Shown: one piece after another, positions 23,682 through 31,669 of the stretch
How the letters are laid out: the number at the start of each line of letters is the position of its first letter
Position numbering within the stretch: position 1 is the first letter of the stretch
Origin: DASUPK01 sp963782345
Lineage (GTDB): Bacteria > Actinomycetota > Thermoleophilia > Solirubrobacterales > 70-9
Assembly (NCBI GenBank): GCA_963782345.1
Contig: CAWAJF010000013.1
Location: 31,502-95,501 of the forward strand
Length of the DNA stretch: 64,000 nucleotides
Direction of reading: 5' to 3'
Notes under the pieces: model-generated
Seen by the model: the letters and a program-made list of their open reading frames with translations, nothing else
Database searches by the model: none
What the model was told of the DNA's origin: nothing
Made by a program: the position numbers and the translations under genes

Positions 23682-24749
23682 CTACCCGGGGTAGCGGGCG
23701 CGGAGGGCGAGGATCGCGAAGGCGTGGGACCAGGCGAGCGGCGTGGTGGAGGTGGGGTGCCCGTCCATTGCGCTGACGCGCTCGGGCAACGTTCCGTCCG
23801 GCGTCTCGGCGCGGTGGAGCTCTCGGAGGAGCCCGTCGGCCACGTGGAGCTCGCCGAGGTTTATGAGGGCCCAGGCGGACCAGGCCGTCGGGGCGGTCCA
23901 CACCTCTCCCGGTGTCCAGCCCTCGATCGGCGGGATCCCGTAGCGGGTGGAACGGCGGGCGAATTCGAGGAGCGTGGTCCTGACCGCTGCGCGCAGACCC
24001 CGGCTGGGGAAGACGGTGGCGGCCCAAGCGGCCGCGGAGTCCAGCTCCTCAGCGCCTCGATTCCGCGTCAGGCCACGGGGGCCAAGGAAGAGGCTCCGGA
24101 TCTCGGCCCCCGGAGCGCTCGCCGCGATCGCGTTCCCGAGCAGATCGCCGGTGACGTTCTCGCCGTAGTCCTGCCACCCCCGCCACCTTCGACCTTCCCT
24201 ATCTGGGGTCACAGTGTCGCCTCCAATAAGGAAGGTCGATGCGGTGACGGGGGTGGTGAGCGCTCGTCGGGCGGCCGCGACCCAGCCCGCGGCGTCCCCC
24301 GCCTCGGGGCGGCCGGGAACCGGCGAGCCGTCGGGATGGAACCGGGCGGCCTCGTCGAGGTCTAGGCCGGCCAGGAACCCGCCGACCAGACGTGCCTCCG
24401 GCCGAAGCCCCGCAGCCGCCAGCGCGAGCGCCCCGGCGGCAGCGTCGCGCGGCCAGACGTAGTCCCAGCCGTCTCGCTCGCCGGCGATCAGCGCACCCGT
24501 GTGCGGGTCGGTGAGCGCGACGAGCACCCGGATTGAGCGCGAGTAGAGGCGACGGGCCCAGGGGGGCGCAGCGTGGCCGAGCGGACGAACCCGCTTGCGA
24601 ACCCCGGCGGGTGAGAACGGCCCCGACGAGACGATGCCGAAGTGCGGCGGCGGCAGCGCAGTCTCGATCGACGCGCGCGGCTGCTCGCACGCCCCCGAGA
24701 CCGAGGCGGCGACGAGGACCGCTGCGCCGACCGCGACGATGCTCCGCAT
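23682..24749 (-). CDS. GH15-like six-hairpin lipoprotein, short form
   Basis: A 355-residue exported protein. It starts with a signal peptide ending at a lipobox (VSGAC), so it should be anchored outside the membrane. The body resembles the (alpha/alpha)6 barrel of GH15 glucoamylases: YVWPRDAA near residue 105 and the C-terminal TSTTPLAWSHAFAILALR. It is much shorter than full GH15 enzymes and lacks their N-terminal beta-sandwich. Glucan or trehalose hydrolysis is possible but unproven. A perfect 10 bp inverted repeat lies inside the gene (24188-24197 and 24233-24242, approximate). GTG 24752 is an alternative start. Confidence 0.65.
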   Translation of the reverse strand: MRSIVAVGAAVLVAASVSGACEQPRASIETALPPPHFGIVSSGPFSPAGVRKRVRPLGHAAPPWARRLYSRSIRVLVALTDPHTGALIAGERDGWDYVWPRDAAAGALALAAAGLRPEARLVGGFLAGLDLDEAARFHPDGSPVPGRPEAGDAAGWVAAARRALTTPVTASTFLIGGDTVTPDREGRRWRGWQDYGENVTGDLLGNAIAASAPGAEIRSLFLGPRGLTRNRGAEELDSAAAWAATVFPSRGLRAAVRTTLLEFARRSTRYGIPPIEGWTPGEVWTAPTAWSAWALINLGELHVADGLLRELHRAETPDGTLPERVSAMDGHPTSTTPLAWSHAFAILALRARYPG

Positions 24750-24759
24750 CACGGCCTGG

Positions 24760-24769
24760 ACGCTAGCCT
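24760..24769. promoter_or_regulatory. Shared palindromic -10 between GH15-like gene and tRNA-Phe
   Basis: The GCTAGC core gives TAGCGT on the minus strand, 7-10 bases before the GH15-like start codons, and TAGCCT on the plus strand, 11 bases before the tRNA. A symmetric -10 could start both transcripts. Confidence 0.35.
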
Positions 24770-24780
24770 TTGCGCCGTCC

Positions 24781-24853
24781 GGCGAGGTAGCTCAGTTGGT
24801 AGAGCACACGACTGAAAATCGTGGTGTCGCCAGTTCGATTCTGGCCCTCGCCA
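24781..24853 (+). tRNA. tRNA-Phe (GAA)
   Basis: The acceptor arms GGCGAGG and CCTCGCC pair fully, and the discriminator is A at 24853. The D-arm reads GCTCAGTTGGTAGAGC, the anticodon stem is CACGA/TCGTG with loop CTGAAAA (anticodon GAA), and the T-arm carries TTCGATT. CCA is not encoded. It is the only tRNA in the window and borders the accessory patch to its right. Confidence 0.97.
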
Positions 24854-24872
24854 TCGCATAGGCAAGCGGTTT

Positions 24873-24894
24873 GCGGCTCTCTCCGGGGAGCCGC
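24873..24894 (+). terminator. Hairpin after tRNA-Phe
   Basis: GCGGCTC (24873-24879) pairs with GAGCCGC (24888-24894) around an 8-base loop. Only a short TTT follows, so it may terminate the tRNA transcript weakly or guide 3' processing. Confidence 0.5.
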
Positions 24895-24985
24895 AGTCGT
24901 TTCGGGTCAACCCCTGGGCCAACCGGCAGTCGCTACGTCGCCCGCGCGGTGCCCGACCCGCTGGCGGAGTAGCAGCCTGCCGCGA

Positions 24986-24991
24986 GATACT
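24986..24991 (+). promoter_or_regulatory. -10 box of a leaderless start (SnoaL gene)
   Basis: GATACT lies 9 bases before the ATG at 25001, with no ribosome site between. Confidence 0.4.
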
Positions 24992-25000
24992 GCGTGGGCG

Positions 25001-25402
25001 ATGTCGGAGGAGAACGTGGAGATCGTGCGGCGGATGTACGACTGGATTCCCGGTCCGCCCGAACCGGTTCGGAAGTTCTTCGACCCGGACTATGAGATGG
25101 ACCTGACGGACTTCCAGGTAGTGGATATCGGAGTCGTCCGAGGGTTCGACGCCGCAGACCGAGCTATCCGTTCGTACTACGAGGCGTTCGAGAACTTCCA
25201 CATCGAGATCGAAGAGCTGATCCACGCCGACAAGGAGCACGTTGTCGCCTCGGTGCACGATGGCGGGCGCATGCGGGGTAGCGATTCCGAGGTCCGGACT
25301 CATCGCTTCCACGTCTGGACCTTCCGTGACGGCAAGATCGTTCGCTTCTCCTCTCACCTGGACAAGAACCGCGCCCTCGAAGCCGCCGGGCTGTCGGAGT
25401 AG
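25001..25402 (+). CDS. SnoaL-like (NTF2 fold) protein
   Basis: A 133-residue protein that is a single SnoaL/NTF2 domain: the N-terminal helix MSEENVEIVRRMYDWI, FFDPDYEMDL, the GVVRGFDAADRAIRSYYEAFENFHIEIEELI core and the final HVWTFRDGKIVRFSSHLDKNRALEAAGL. This subfamily is abundant in actinomycete genomes and mostly unassigned. No catalytic residues can be named with confidence. It lies between tRNA-Phe and a decayed patch. A T-run and a GAGCCG/CGGCTC hairpin follow at 25411-25440, but in the wrong order for an intrinsic terminator. Confidence 0.8.
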   Translation: MSEENVEIVRRMYDWIPGPPEPVRKFFDPDYEMDLTDFQVVDIGVVRGFDAADRAIRSYYEAFENFHIEIEELIHADKEHVVASVHDGGRMRGSDSEVRTHRFHVWTFRDGKIVRFSSHLDKNRALEAAGLSE

Positions 25403-25435
25403 GCGCGGGACTTTTTTTAGGGAGCCGTTCCCGGC

Positions 25436-26145
25436 TCACTGTTCCACTGACCGGCGCGCGCCGTTGCGCTTGTTGATTCTTTTCGTCATCCCGAGATTTC
25501 CGGGATAGACGCGCCAGGTGGACCGGCAGCCCCGAACAAACTTGCCATGGACCTCAACGTGCACTAGGAACTCGTCCAGTGACTTGGACTCCTCCCGTGA
25601 CTTGATGCGGAACTTGTCGAGATTTCCAGCGGCCAGGGATTCGTTGTTGAGGACGAAGCAGGATGGCCCCAACGGTGCAGAGTCGTACTTAGCGAGCACA
25701 TCGAATGACTCAGCGATCTCCTCGCTTAGCAACTCGACGGTCCTCTTGGGGCGGTCCAGGGGTCCGGCGTCCGGCAGAGGCACATTCGACGGACGGGCCT
25801 CAATTCGAGAATCGAAAAGGGTTCGTTCTCCGGTGTTGTGAATCGAAGCTCCGCATAGACCCGAACGTCGGGAGCTTTCTCATTTCTCAGGGAGACGTAG
25901 AGCACTTCGGCATCCCGCGTCGACCAAGGGAGAGGAGCGAACTTGATCTCGGCCTCTAGGAACTCGATAACGGGAAACACGCCAATCAGTCGGCCGAGCC
26001 ATGGAACCTGAATGAACAGCCCCAGGAACACGGCTCCGGCTACTAAGGCCAGCGCAAAGGAAGCGTTCCCACTCGCGGCTGCTCCCACTGCACCGGCGCC
26101 AAGGGCAATCGTCGCCGCCACCACCTGCTCCCGGGTGAAGAACAT
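25436..26145 (-). pseudogene. Membrane-anchored protein gene broken by a frameshift
   Basis: Two overlapping frames on the minus strand look like one gene. The upstream frame (ATG 26145) encodes two hydrophobic segments and a domain starting VYAELRFTTPENEPF, then drifts into an implausible Cys/Pro-rich end near 25730-25780. The second frame, from about 25783, continues as a soluble beta-rich domain (SCFVLNNESLAAGNLDKF, EFLVHVEVHGKF) to 25436. The frame changes between about 25760 and 25785. The region is visibly less GC-rich than its neighbours, which suggests foreign origin. A sequencing error could give the same picture. Confidence 0.55.
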
Positions 26146-26214
26146 CTAGCCGACCCTACCCGGGTCGAAGGGTTGGCGACCATGGTCTGGCGCCAGCCCC
26201 GATTGCAGCGGGCG

Positions 26215-26487
26215 CTACAGCCATCCGAGCAGCCTCGCTGGCTCGGGCTGATTCTCGGCCCGGTCCACGGCCATCGCCATCGCGATCACCGCGTCGATCC
26301 GGTTCGACGTGTGCCGCCCGCCAGCGTGGGCGATCCTGGCTCCGCGCTGCGTCTGCTTCGCCACCGCGGCGGCGACGTGCCGATCGAGCACCGGGTCGCC
26401 GGGATGGCGCAGGCGGCGTTCGAGGATCGCGGCCGACAGCCGCTCGGAGGCGGGCACGAGCCGGGAGTCGTGCTGCGGAAACTCCAC
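26215..26487 (-). pseudogene. C-terminal remnant of a phage terminase large subunit
   Basis: About 90 codons resemble the end of a terminase large subunit: VEFPQHDSRLVPASERLSAA, then RHPGDPVLDRHVAAAV and the acidic nuclease motif RIDAVIAMAMAVDRAE. The usual several hundred upstream residues, including the ATPase, are missing, and the same frame meets a stop about 15 codons further upstream. It is therefore a fragment of an old prophage or phage-like element. The 26156-26605 stretch holds no other gene I can support. Confidence 0.6.
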
Positions 26488-26605
26488 CAGTGCTGGTGAT
26501 CGAGCCCGAGCAGACGGTCAACACCGGCGATGCGGGCGGGTCCGCTGACCGCGGAGGCCAGACGGGTCTAGGGAGACGCTGCGCAGGTCGATCATCGGCG
26601 CGCAC

Positions 26606-28237
26606 TCAGCCGCAGACCACTGCCGGCCCGTTCGAGCGCAGCGCCAGCTCCCAGGGTTCCGTGGCGCGGTCGGTCGGGATGCGCAGAGCGCCGGTCTCGC
26701 CGGGCGCCAGCGGCGGCAGGACCACCGGGAAGGAACCCGTGGCGAAGCGGCGAAGGCTGAGCTGAGCCCCCGCTAGGGGTGAGGACCGGATCCCCAGGCC
26801 GCCCGGCGGCAGGCGCAGGATCCCACCGGGAGCGGGCACTCTCCGGCAATGGCGCAGGGGGCCGTGCGAAGGGGTGAGGCCGATGGAGAGCGCCCGTCCC
26901 AGCACCTTGTCGGCCGCCACACGGGCGGGCTCCGGCGCAGCGGCGATCTGCGCCGGATCGTCCGCGGGGGAGCCGTAGCGGTCGGTCGCCGAAAGAAAGG
27001 CTGAGGAGGTGACGTGCACGTAGGCGGTGTCGGCGACGGCCTCGTCGAGCAGAATCTCGGAGACGATCCTGTCGCGGGCGATCTCGACGGAGCCAAGGTC
27101 GGCCTTGATCACGTCGCTCGTGTTCCGGTAGGCCAGGTAGGCGTCACGGAGCTCCGAGACGTTGGATCCCAGGGCGGCAACGCCGACGACGTACGCGATC
27201 GCGACCGCGACCCGGGGGACGCGAACGCCGCGGAGCAGCTCGCCCGCGATCATCAGGACGAAGACCACCCCGGGGAGCAGGTAGCGGCTCTCGGTCGGGC
27301 CGCGGCCCGGCTTGACGTTGAAACCGGCGAGGATCCAGAACGTGCCAACCAGGGCCAGCGCAATCCACAGCGCCGGTGGCACTCGCCCGATCCGGCGGAG
27401 CCGCCAGGCGCCGATTGCCACGGCCGCCAGCAGCAGCGGCTTGCCCCAATCGAACTGGGCGGCGGCGACCCCCGCAGAGGTCTGGACCAGTCCGAAGAGG
27501 GAGGCGAAGACGCCCGCGGCGGCATCCAAGACGAACTCGGGGGTCGTCGCAACGTTGTGCAGAGAAAGGGCGGTGTCGGCCGTGTGCCCCCAGCCGGCCC
27601 ACCAGACGGCGTAAAGGAGGGCCGGCACGGCGACCACGTAGAGCCGCCGCAGACGGTGAGCTCGGAGGGCGACGTCGACCGCGGCGGCGACGATGAACGG
27701 CAGCCCGAGGCTCGAGAAGGTCACCCCCACCGTCAGGAGCCCGCAGGCGAGCGCGTCGCCGCGCCCATGCCCTCGCTCGAGCATCAGGATCGCCCCCAGG
27801 CCGCATGCGAGCGACCCGGTGAAGCCCATCTGGAAATCCCAGAGCAGGTCGTCGTAGGCGGGCCCGAGGGTCAGGACCAGCGCCGCCGCGAGCAGCGCGA
27901 GCCACGGATCCAGGCGGCGCCGCAGGTAGACGAAGAGCAGGACCGCGGTGGCGACCACGAACGCCACGTCGACCGCGAGGTAGGGCAGGGACGAGTCCAT
28001 CCCCACGGTCGCGAGCAGCGCCTTATAGATCAGGATCGGCGCGATCGAGATGTGCTCCCCGTGCGGGTCGAGGACCGAGTGGGCCGTGAGACCCGGGCGG
28101 TAGAGCAGAAACTCCCAATCGTCGAGCAGAAAGGTGAGCTTCGAACCCAGCTCGAGGAGCACTGCAGTGGAAACTGCGGCGCCGGCGACGAGCAGAGGAA
28201 CCACCGGGTCCAGGCGTCGGCCGAGGCGCTCGTGCAT
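26606..28237 (-). CDS. Polytopic GT-C type glycosyltransferase, putative
   Basis: A 543-residue membrane protein with about ten hydrophobic segments in the first 400 residues and an extracytoplasmic C-terminal domain. The first outer loop carries FLLDDWEFLLYRPG; an acidic pair at this site is the mark of GT-C fold glycosyltransferases that use polyprenyl-phosphate sugars. ESRYLLPGVVFVLM is a later family-like segment. Likely role: transfer of a sugar to a surface polymer or protein. The acceptor is unknown. No operon partner is evident. Confidence 0.65.
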   Translation of the reverse strand: MHERLGRRLDPVVPLLVAGAAVSTAVLLELGSKLTFLLDDWEFLLYRPGLTAHSVLDPHGEHISIAPILIYKALLATVGMDSSLPYLAVDVAFVVATAVLLFVYLRRRLDPWLALLAAALVLTLGPAYDDLLWDFQMGFTGSLACGLGAILMLERGHGRGDALACGLLTVGVTFSSLGLPFIVAAAVDVALRAHRLRRLYVVAVPALLYAVWWAGWGHTADTALSLHNVATTPEFVLDAAAGVFASLFGLVQTSAGVAAAQFDWGKPLLLAAVAIGAWRLRRIGRVPPALWIALALVGTFWILAGFNVKPGRGPTESRYLLPGVVFVLMIAGELLRGVRVPRVAVAIAYVVGVAALGSNVSELRDAYLAYRNTSDVIKADLGSVEIARDRIVSEILLDEAVADTAYVHVTSSAFLSATDRYGSPADDPAQIAAAPEPARVAADKVLGRALSIGLTPSHGPLRHCRRVPAPGGILRLPPGGLGIRSSPLAGAQLSLRRFATGSFPVVLPPLAPGETGALRIPTDRATEPWELALRSNGPAVVCG

Positions 28238-28346
28238 CGGGACAATCTATTTGCGGGAGCCCAGCCGGCGATTGGGTCAGCGCTTCTCCAGGTTCCCCAC
28301 TGCGCGCGACTTTGCTCCCTTTAGAGCGTTCTAGTAGCGTCCCGAG

Positions 28347-28368
28347 GCGCGCTCGGGATTGAGCGCGC
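28347..28368 (+). promoter_or_regulatory. Perfect inverted repeat upstream of the acylase lipoprotein gene
   Basis: GCGCGCTC (28347-28354) and GAGCGCGC (28361-28368) surround a 6-base loop. It sits 26 bases before the ATG and just upstream of the ribosome site GGAGAGGAGAGG. It could be an operator or a leader hairpin. The 157 bp gap holds no other signal I can name. Confidence 0.5.
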
Positions 28369-28394
28369 TGCATGGAGAGAGGAGAGGCGTTGCG

Positions 28395-30830
28395 ATGAGG
28401 CGTGTATTTGTCGCGGTTGGAGCTGTACTGCTCGTGCTGGTCGGGTGTTCGAGCGCCGTTGCCAAGGACCGGGCTCGGATCGCCCGCAACATCCTGCCTT
28501 CGGGTCAGTACGGCTCATCGGCGCCCAACGCCGACACCCAGGCGCAGATGTACAACGCGCTCACGCCACTGTTCGACCACGTCTCCTCGGGCGACCTCTT
28601 CACCGACTTCAAGTCCGAGAGGCTCGGCATCGACACCGACGGGCCGACCACGACGGAGAGCGTTCCCTATCCCGGCGTCACGCTCCTCCGCGACCGCTTC
28701 AACGTCCCGCACGTCTACGCGAACACCCACGACGGCGGCATCTTCACGGCAGGCTGGATCCTGGCCGAGGATCGCGGCCTGCTGCTGGAGCAGGCGCGCT
28801 ACAACTCTCGCGTCGCGGTGATCGACGCGCCCGGGCTCAGTGCGATCAGCCTGATTTCGAGTCTGCAGAGCTTCAAGCCGAGTCCCCAGACCGAGGCTGT
28901 GACGGCAAGGCAGACGAAGGTCCTGAAGCACCACGGCAAGGAGGGCCGGGCGGTTCTCCACGACATCGACGTCTACATCCGGGGGATCAACGCCTATCTC
29001 GCGGCAAGCCACTCCAGCAACGCTCCCTGGACCCGGAACGACGTCTACGCGGTGAACGCCCTGAAGGGCCAGTTCCTCGGCCAGGGCGGCGGCGACGAGG
29101 CCAACCGGTCGATGTTCCTCAGCGGCCTCGACCAGCAGCTCGGTAGGCGTCGCGGAAGTCAAGCCTTCAACGATCTGCGCCAGTTCAAGAATCGGAGCAG
29201 CGTCACCTCGATCGACGGAAAGTTCAATTACGGGCACATCCCCCGCAAGCCCCGGGGAAGCGTCGTCCTGGACAACCACAGCTTCAGCCCCACCCCCGCC
29301 GTGCCGGCAAGCATCGCCCGCAAGTACTCGGCGAAGAAGGTCCAGGCCAGCAACGAGCTGATGGTCAGGGGCGACCACTCGAGCACCGGCCACCCGATCC
29401 TGGTCGGCGGCCCCCAGATCAGCTACTTCTTCCCGGGCCTCGTCCTCGAGATGGACATGCACGCGCCGCATCTGCACTGGCGCGGGGCCACCTCGGCGCC
29501 GTTCCCCGGCTATCTGCTGATCGGCCGGACCCCGCGCTTCTCGACCACGCTCACCTCGGCGAGCGCCGACATCATCGACGAGTTCGCGGAGACGCTCTGC
29601 GGCGGCAGCAGCCAGAGGTACATGTACAAGGGCAAGTGCCGCACCATGGGTCGCTTCGACGCCGGGACTCTGAACGGCAAGCCCGTCAGCTTCCTGACCA
29701 CCGTCCACGGCCCCGTCCAGGGCTACGGGCGGGTCAACGGGCGCACGGTCGCGATCTCATCGAAGCGCTCCAGCTACGGCAGGGACGTCGTCGACCAGCT
29801 CTTCTTCCACCGGCTCTCCGACGGCAAGGTCAAGAACCCGAAGAGCTTCTTCAAGGCCGCCGCGCTGACCCCGCAGACCTTCAACTCGTTCTACATCGAC
29901 AGCAAGCACATCGCGGAGTACACGAGCGGCAGGCTGCCGATCAGGAACCCGAAGGTCGATCCGGGCCTGCCCACCAAGGGGACCGGGAAGTTCGAGTGGC
30001 GGGGATTCCTGCCGGCGATGGCGCACCCGCACGGGAAGGACAACAAGCGCGGGTACATGACGAACTGGAACAACGGGGTCGCCCGCGGCTTCGGCGCCGC
30101 CGACGACGAGTGGGGCCGGAACGGCTCGGTGGGCCGGATCAATCTCCTCAACTTCAACCTCAAGCGGCTCCGGAAGCACGGCAGGTGGTCGCCGCAGTCG
30201 ATCACCTCGGCGATGAACGCCGCGGCGACACAGGACGTGCGCGCGGTTGTGATGGTGCCGTTGCTGAACCGGCTGCTCAAGGGCTCCACCCCGCCCTCGC
30301 CGCTGGCGAAGCAGATGCTCTATCTGATGAACCAGTGGCGGCAGTTGGGCGGCAACCGCCTCGATCTGAACAATGACGGCCTGATCGACCTTCCCGGCGC
30401 GGCGATCATGGACGCCGCCTACCCGAACATCGTCAACAACGAGCTGGCCGCCCGGCTCGGCCAGAGCCTGCTCCCCCAGCTGGACAGCCTCTACAGCCGC
30501 TGGGACGCGCCCCCGGGCGGTGAGTACTCCGGCTGGTACATGTACTTCGATCGCGACATCCGGAGGCTGCTCGCGAGAAAGAAGCTGCCCGATCAGTTCC
30601 ACCTCTCCTACTGCGGCAAGGGCCACCTCGGAGCCTGCCGCCAGGAGATCTGGACCGCGATCCAGGCCGCCGGCGACAAGCTGACCAGCGAACAGGGAAC
30701 CTCGAATCCCGCGGCCTGGCGGGCCAGCGCCACCGACGAGGAGATCCACTTCAGCCCGCTGCCGCTGATCACCATGCGGTTCACGAACCGGCCGAGCGGC
30801 ATCCAGCAGGTCATCTCCTTCAACAAGTAG
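28395..30830 (+). CDS. Penicillin acylase family lipoprotein (Ntn hydrolase)
   Basis: An 811-residue exported protein. The signal peptide ends in a lipobox (VLVGC), so it is probably membrane-anchored outside the cell. The fold is that of self-processing N-terminal nucleophile acylases: the alpha-chain start has GVTLLRDRFNVPHVYANT and GWILAEDRGLLLEQAR, and the beta chain would begin at Ser319 in VQASNELMVRG. The residues after the serine (SNELM) differ from the more usual SNNW, and the spacer is long. By family it cleaves amides such as penicillins or N-acyl homoserine lactones; the true substrate is unknown. An in-frame upstream start is less likely than this ATG, which has a strong ribosome site. 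Confidence 0.8.
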   Translation: MRRVFVAVGAVLLVLVGCSSAVAKDRARIARNILPSGQYGSSAPNADTQAQMYNALTPLFDHVSSGDLFTDFKSERLGIDTDGPTTTESVPYPGVTLLRDRFNVPHVYANTHDGGIFTAGWILAEDRGLLLEQARYNSRVAVIDAPGLSAISLISSLQSFKPSPQTEAVTARQTKVLKHHGKEGRAVLHDIDVYIRGINAYLAASHSSNAPWTRNDVYAVNALKGQFLGQGGGDEANRSMFLSGLDQQLGRRRGSQAFNDLRQFKNRSSVTSIDGKFNYGHIPRKPRGSVVLDNHSFSPTPAVPASIARKYSAKKVQASNELMVRGDHSSTGHPILVGGPQISYFFPGLVLEMDMHAPHLHWRGATSAPFPGYLLIGRTPRFSTTLTSASADIIDEFAETLCGGSSQRYMYKGKCRTMGRFDAGTLNGKPVSFLTTVHGPVQGYGRVNGRTVAISSKRSSYGRDVVDQLFFHRLSDGKVKNPKSFFKAAALTPQTFNSFYIDSKHIAEYTSGRLPIRNPKVDPGLPTKGTGKFEWRGFLPAMAHPHGKDNKRGYMTNWNNGVARGFGAADDEWGRNGSVGRINLLNFNLKRLRKHGRWSPQSITSAMNAAATQDVRAVVMVPLLNRLLKGSTPPSPLAKQMLYLMNQWRQLGGNRLDLNNDGLIDLPGAAIMDAAYPNIVNNELAARLGQSLLPQLDSLYSRWDAPPGGEYSGWYMYFDRDIRRLLARKKLPDQFHLSYCGKGHLGACRQEIWTAIQAAGDKLTSEQGTSNPAAWRASATDEEIHFSPLPLITMRFTNRPSGIQQVISFNK

Positions 30831-30832
30831 AG

Positions 30833-30865
30833 ATGCGAGGGCGCGCGTCAGCGCGGCTCGCTTAA
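30833..30865 (+). repeat. Dispersed hairpin repeat, weak copy 4
   Basis: The flank GATGCGAGGG is kept, then CGCGC, loop GTCA, GCGCG, and a tail CTTAAT. The interior differs from the other copies. CTTAAT or the following TTAATG lies close before the ATG at 30884. Confidence 0.45.
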
Positions 30866-30883
30866 TCGCTTAATGATGCCCAG

Positions 30884-31669
30884 ATGGCGCGCAGGAAGAA
30901 GGCGATGGTCGGCGCACACGTGGCGCCCGGCAAGCCGCTGAAGGAAGCGGAGGCGATCGGGGCCGATTGCGTCCAGATCTTCCTCTCGGATCCGCAGGGC
31001 TGGAAGAAGCCGCCTCCCCGGAAGGACGCCGCCGAGCTCCGAGACTCACCGCTTCCGCTCTACGTCCACGCCCCCTACCTGATCAACGTCTGCTCACCGC
31101 GCAACAACGTCCGCTACGGCTCGCGCAAGATCCTCCAGCAGACCTGCGAGGCCGCCGCGGAGGTCGGCGCCGCGGCCGTGATCGTCCATGGCGGCCACGC
31201 GGACGACGACATCGCCGAAGGCGTCGGCCGCTGGCTGCGCACGCTGGAGATGCTGGAGTCAGAAGTGCCGGTCTACATCGAGAACACGGCCGGCGGCGAC
31301 AATGCTGTCGCGCGCCGCTTCGATGCCCTCGGCGGGCTCTGGGAGGCGGTGTCGAAGGCGGACTCGAGCGCCGAGATCGGCTTCTGCTTCGACACCTGCC
31401 ACGCGCACGCGGCCGGGGAGGAGCTCTCCGACGCGGTCGAGCGGGTCTTGAAGATCGTCGGCAGGATCGATCTGCTGCACGCCAACGACTCGCGCGACCC
31501 GGCCGGAACCGGTGCCGACCGGCACGCCAACCTCGGCAAGGGGGAGATCGGCGCGGACGTGCTCCGCGAGATGATCAAGGCCGCCGGGCCCCCCGTCGTG
31601 GTCGAGACGCCGGGCGGGGCGAAGGAGATGCGCGCGGACATCGAGTTCGTCCGCGAGGCGCTCGGCTAG
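30884..31669 (+). CDS. nfo: Endonuclease IV, AP endonuclease
   Basis: TIM-barrel, three-metal endonuclease (261 residues) that cuts DNA 5' of abasic sites in base excision repair. Visible metal ligands and motifs: VGAHVAPGKPL, YVHAPYLINVCS, IVHGGHADDD, YIENTAGGDN, FDTCHAHAAGE, LHANDSRDPAGTGADRHANLGKGEIG and the final VVETPGG. It is complete and of usual length. Its stop overlaps that of the convergent LtrA gene by 4 bp. Another repair glycosylase (Nei-like) is at 57501. Confidence 0.93.
   Translation: MARRKKAMVGAHVAPGKPLKEAEAIGADCVQIFLSDPQGWKKPPPRKDAAELRDSPLPLYVHAPYLINVCSPRNNVRYGSRKILQQTCEAAAEVGAAAVIVHGGHADDDIAEGVGRWLRTLEMLESEVPVYIENTAGGDNAVARRFDALGGLWEAVSKADSSAEIGFCFDTCHAHAAGEELSDAVERVLKIVGRIDLLHANDSRDPAGTGADRHANLGKGEIGADVLREMIKAAGPPVVVETPGGAKEMRADIEFVREALG

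Noticed and set aside
24749..25357. A minus-strand frame of about 200 codons across tRNA-Phe
   Set aside because: Part of it (WRHHDFQSCALPTELP) is simply the translated complement of the tRNA, a well-known false protein; the real features here are the tRNA and the plus-strand SnoaL gene.
25411..25440. T-run and GAGCCG/CGGCTC hairpin after the SnoaL gene as an intrinsic terminator
   Set aside because: On the plus strand the T-run comes before the hairpin, and on the minus strand the hairpin is followed by A residues, so neither order works.
27014..28324. A 436-codon plus-strand frame opposite the glycosyltransferase
   Set aside because: It is very rich in Arg, Gln, Gly and Asp without domains; the minus strand has a coherent membrane protein.
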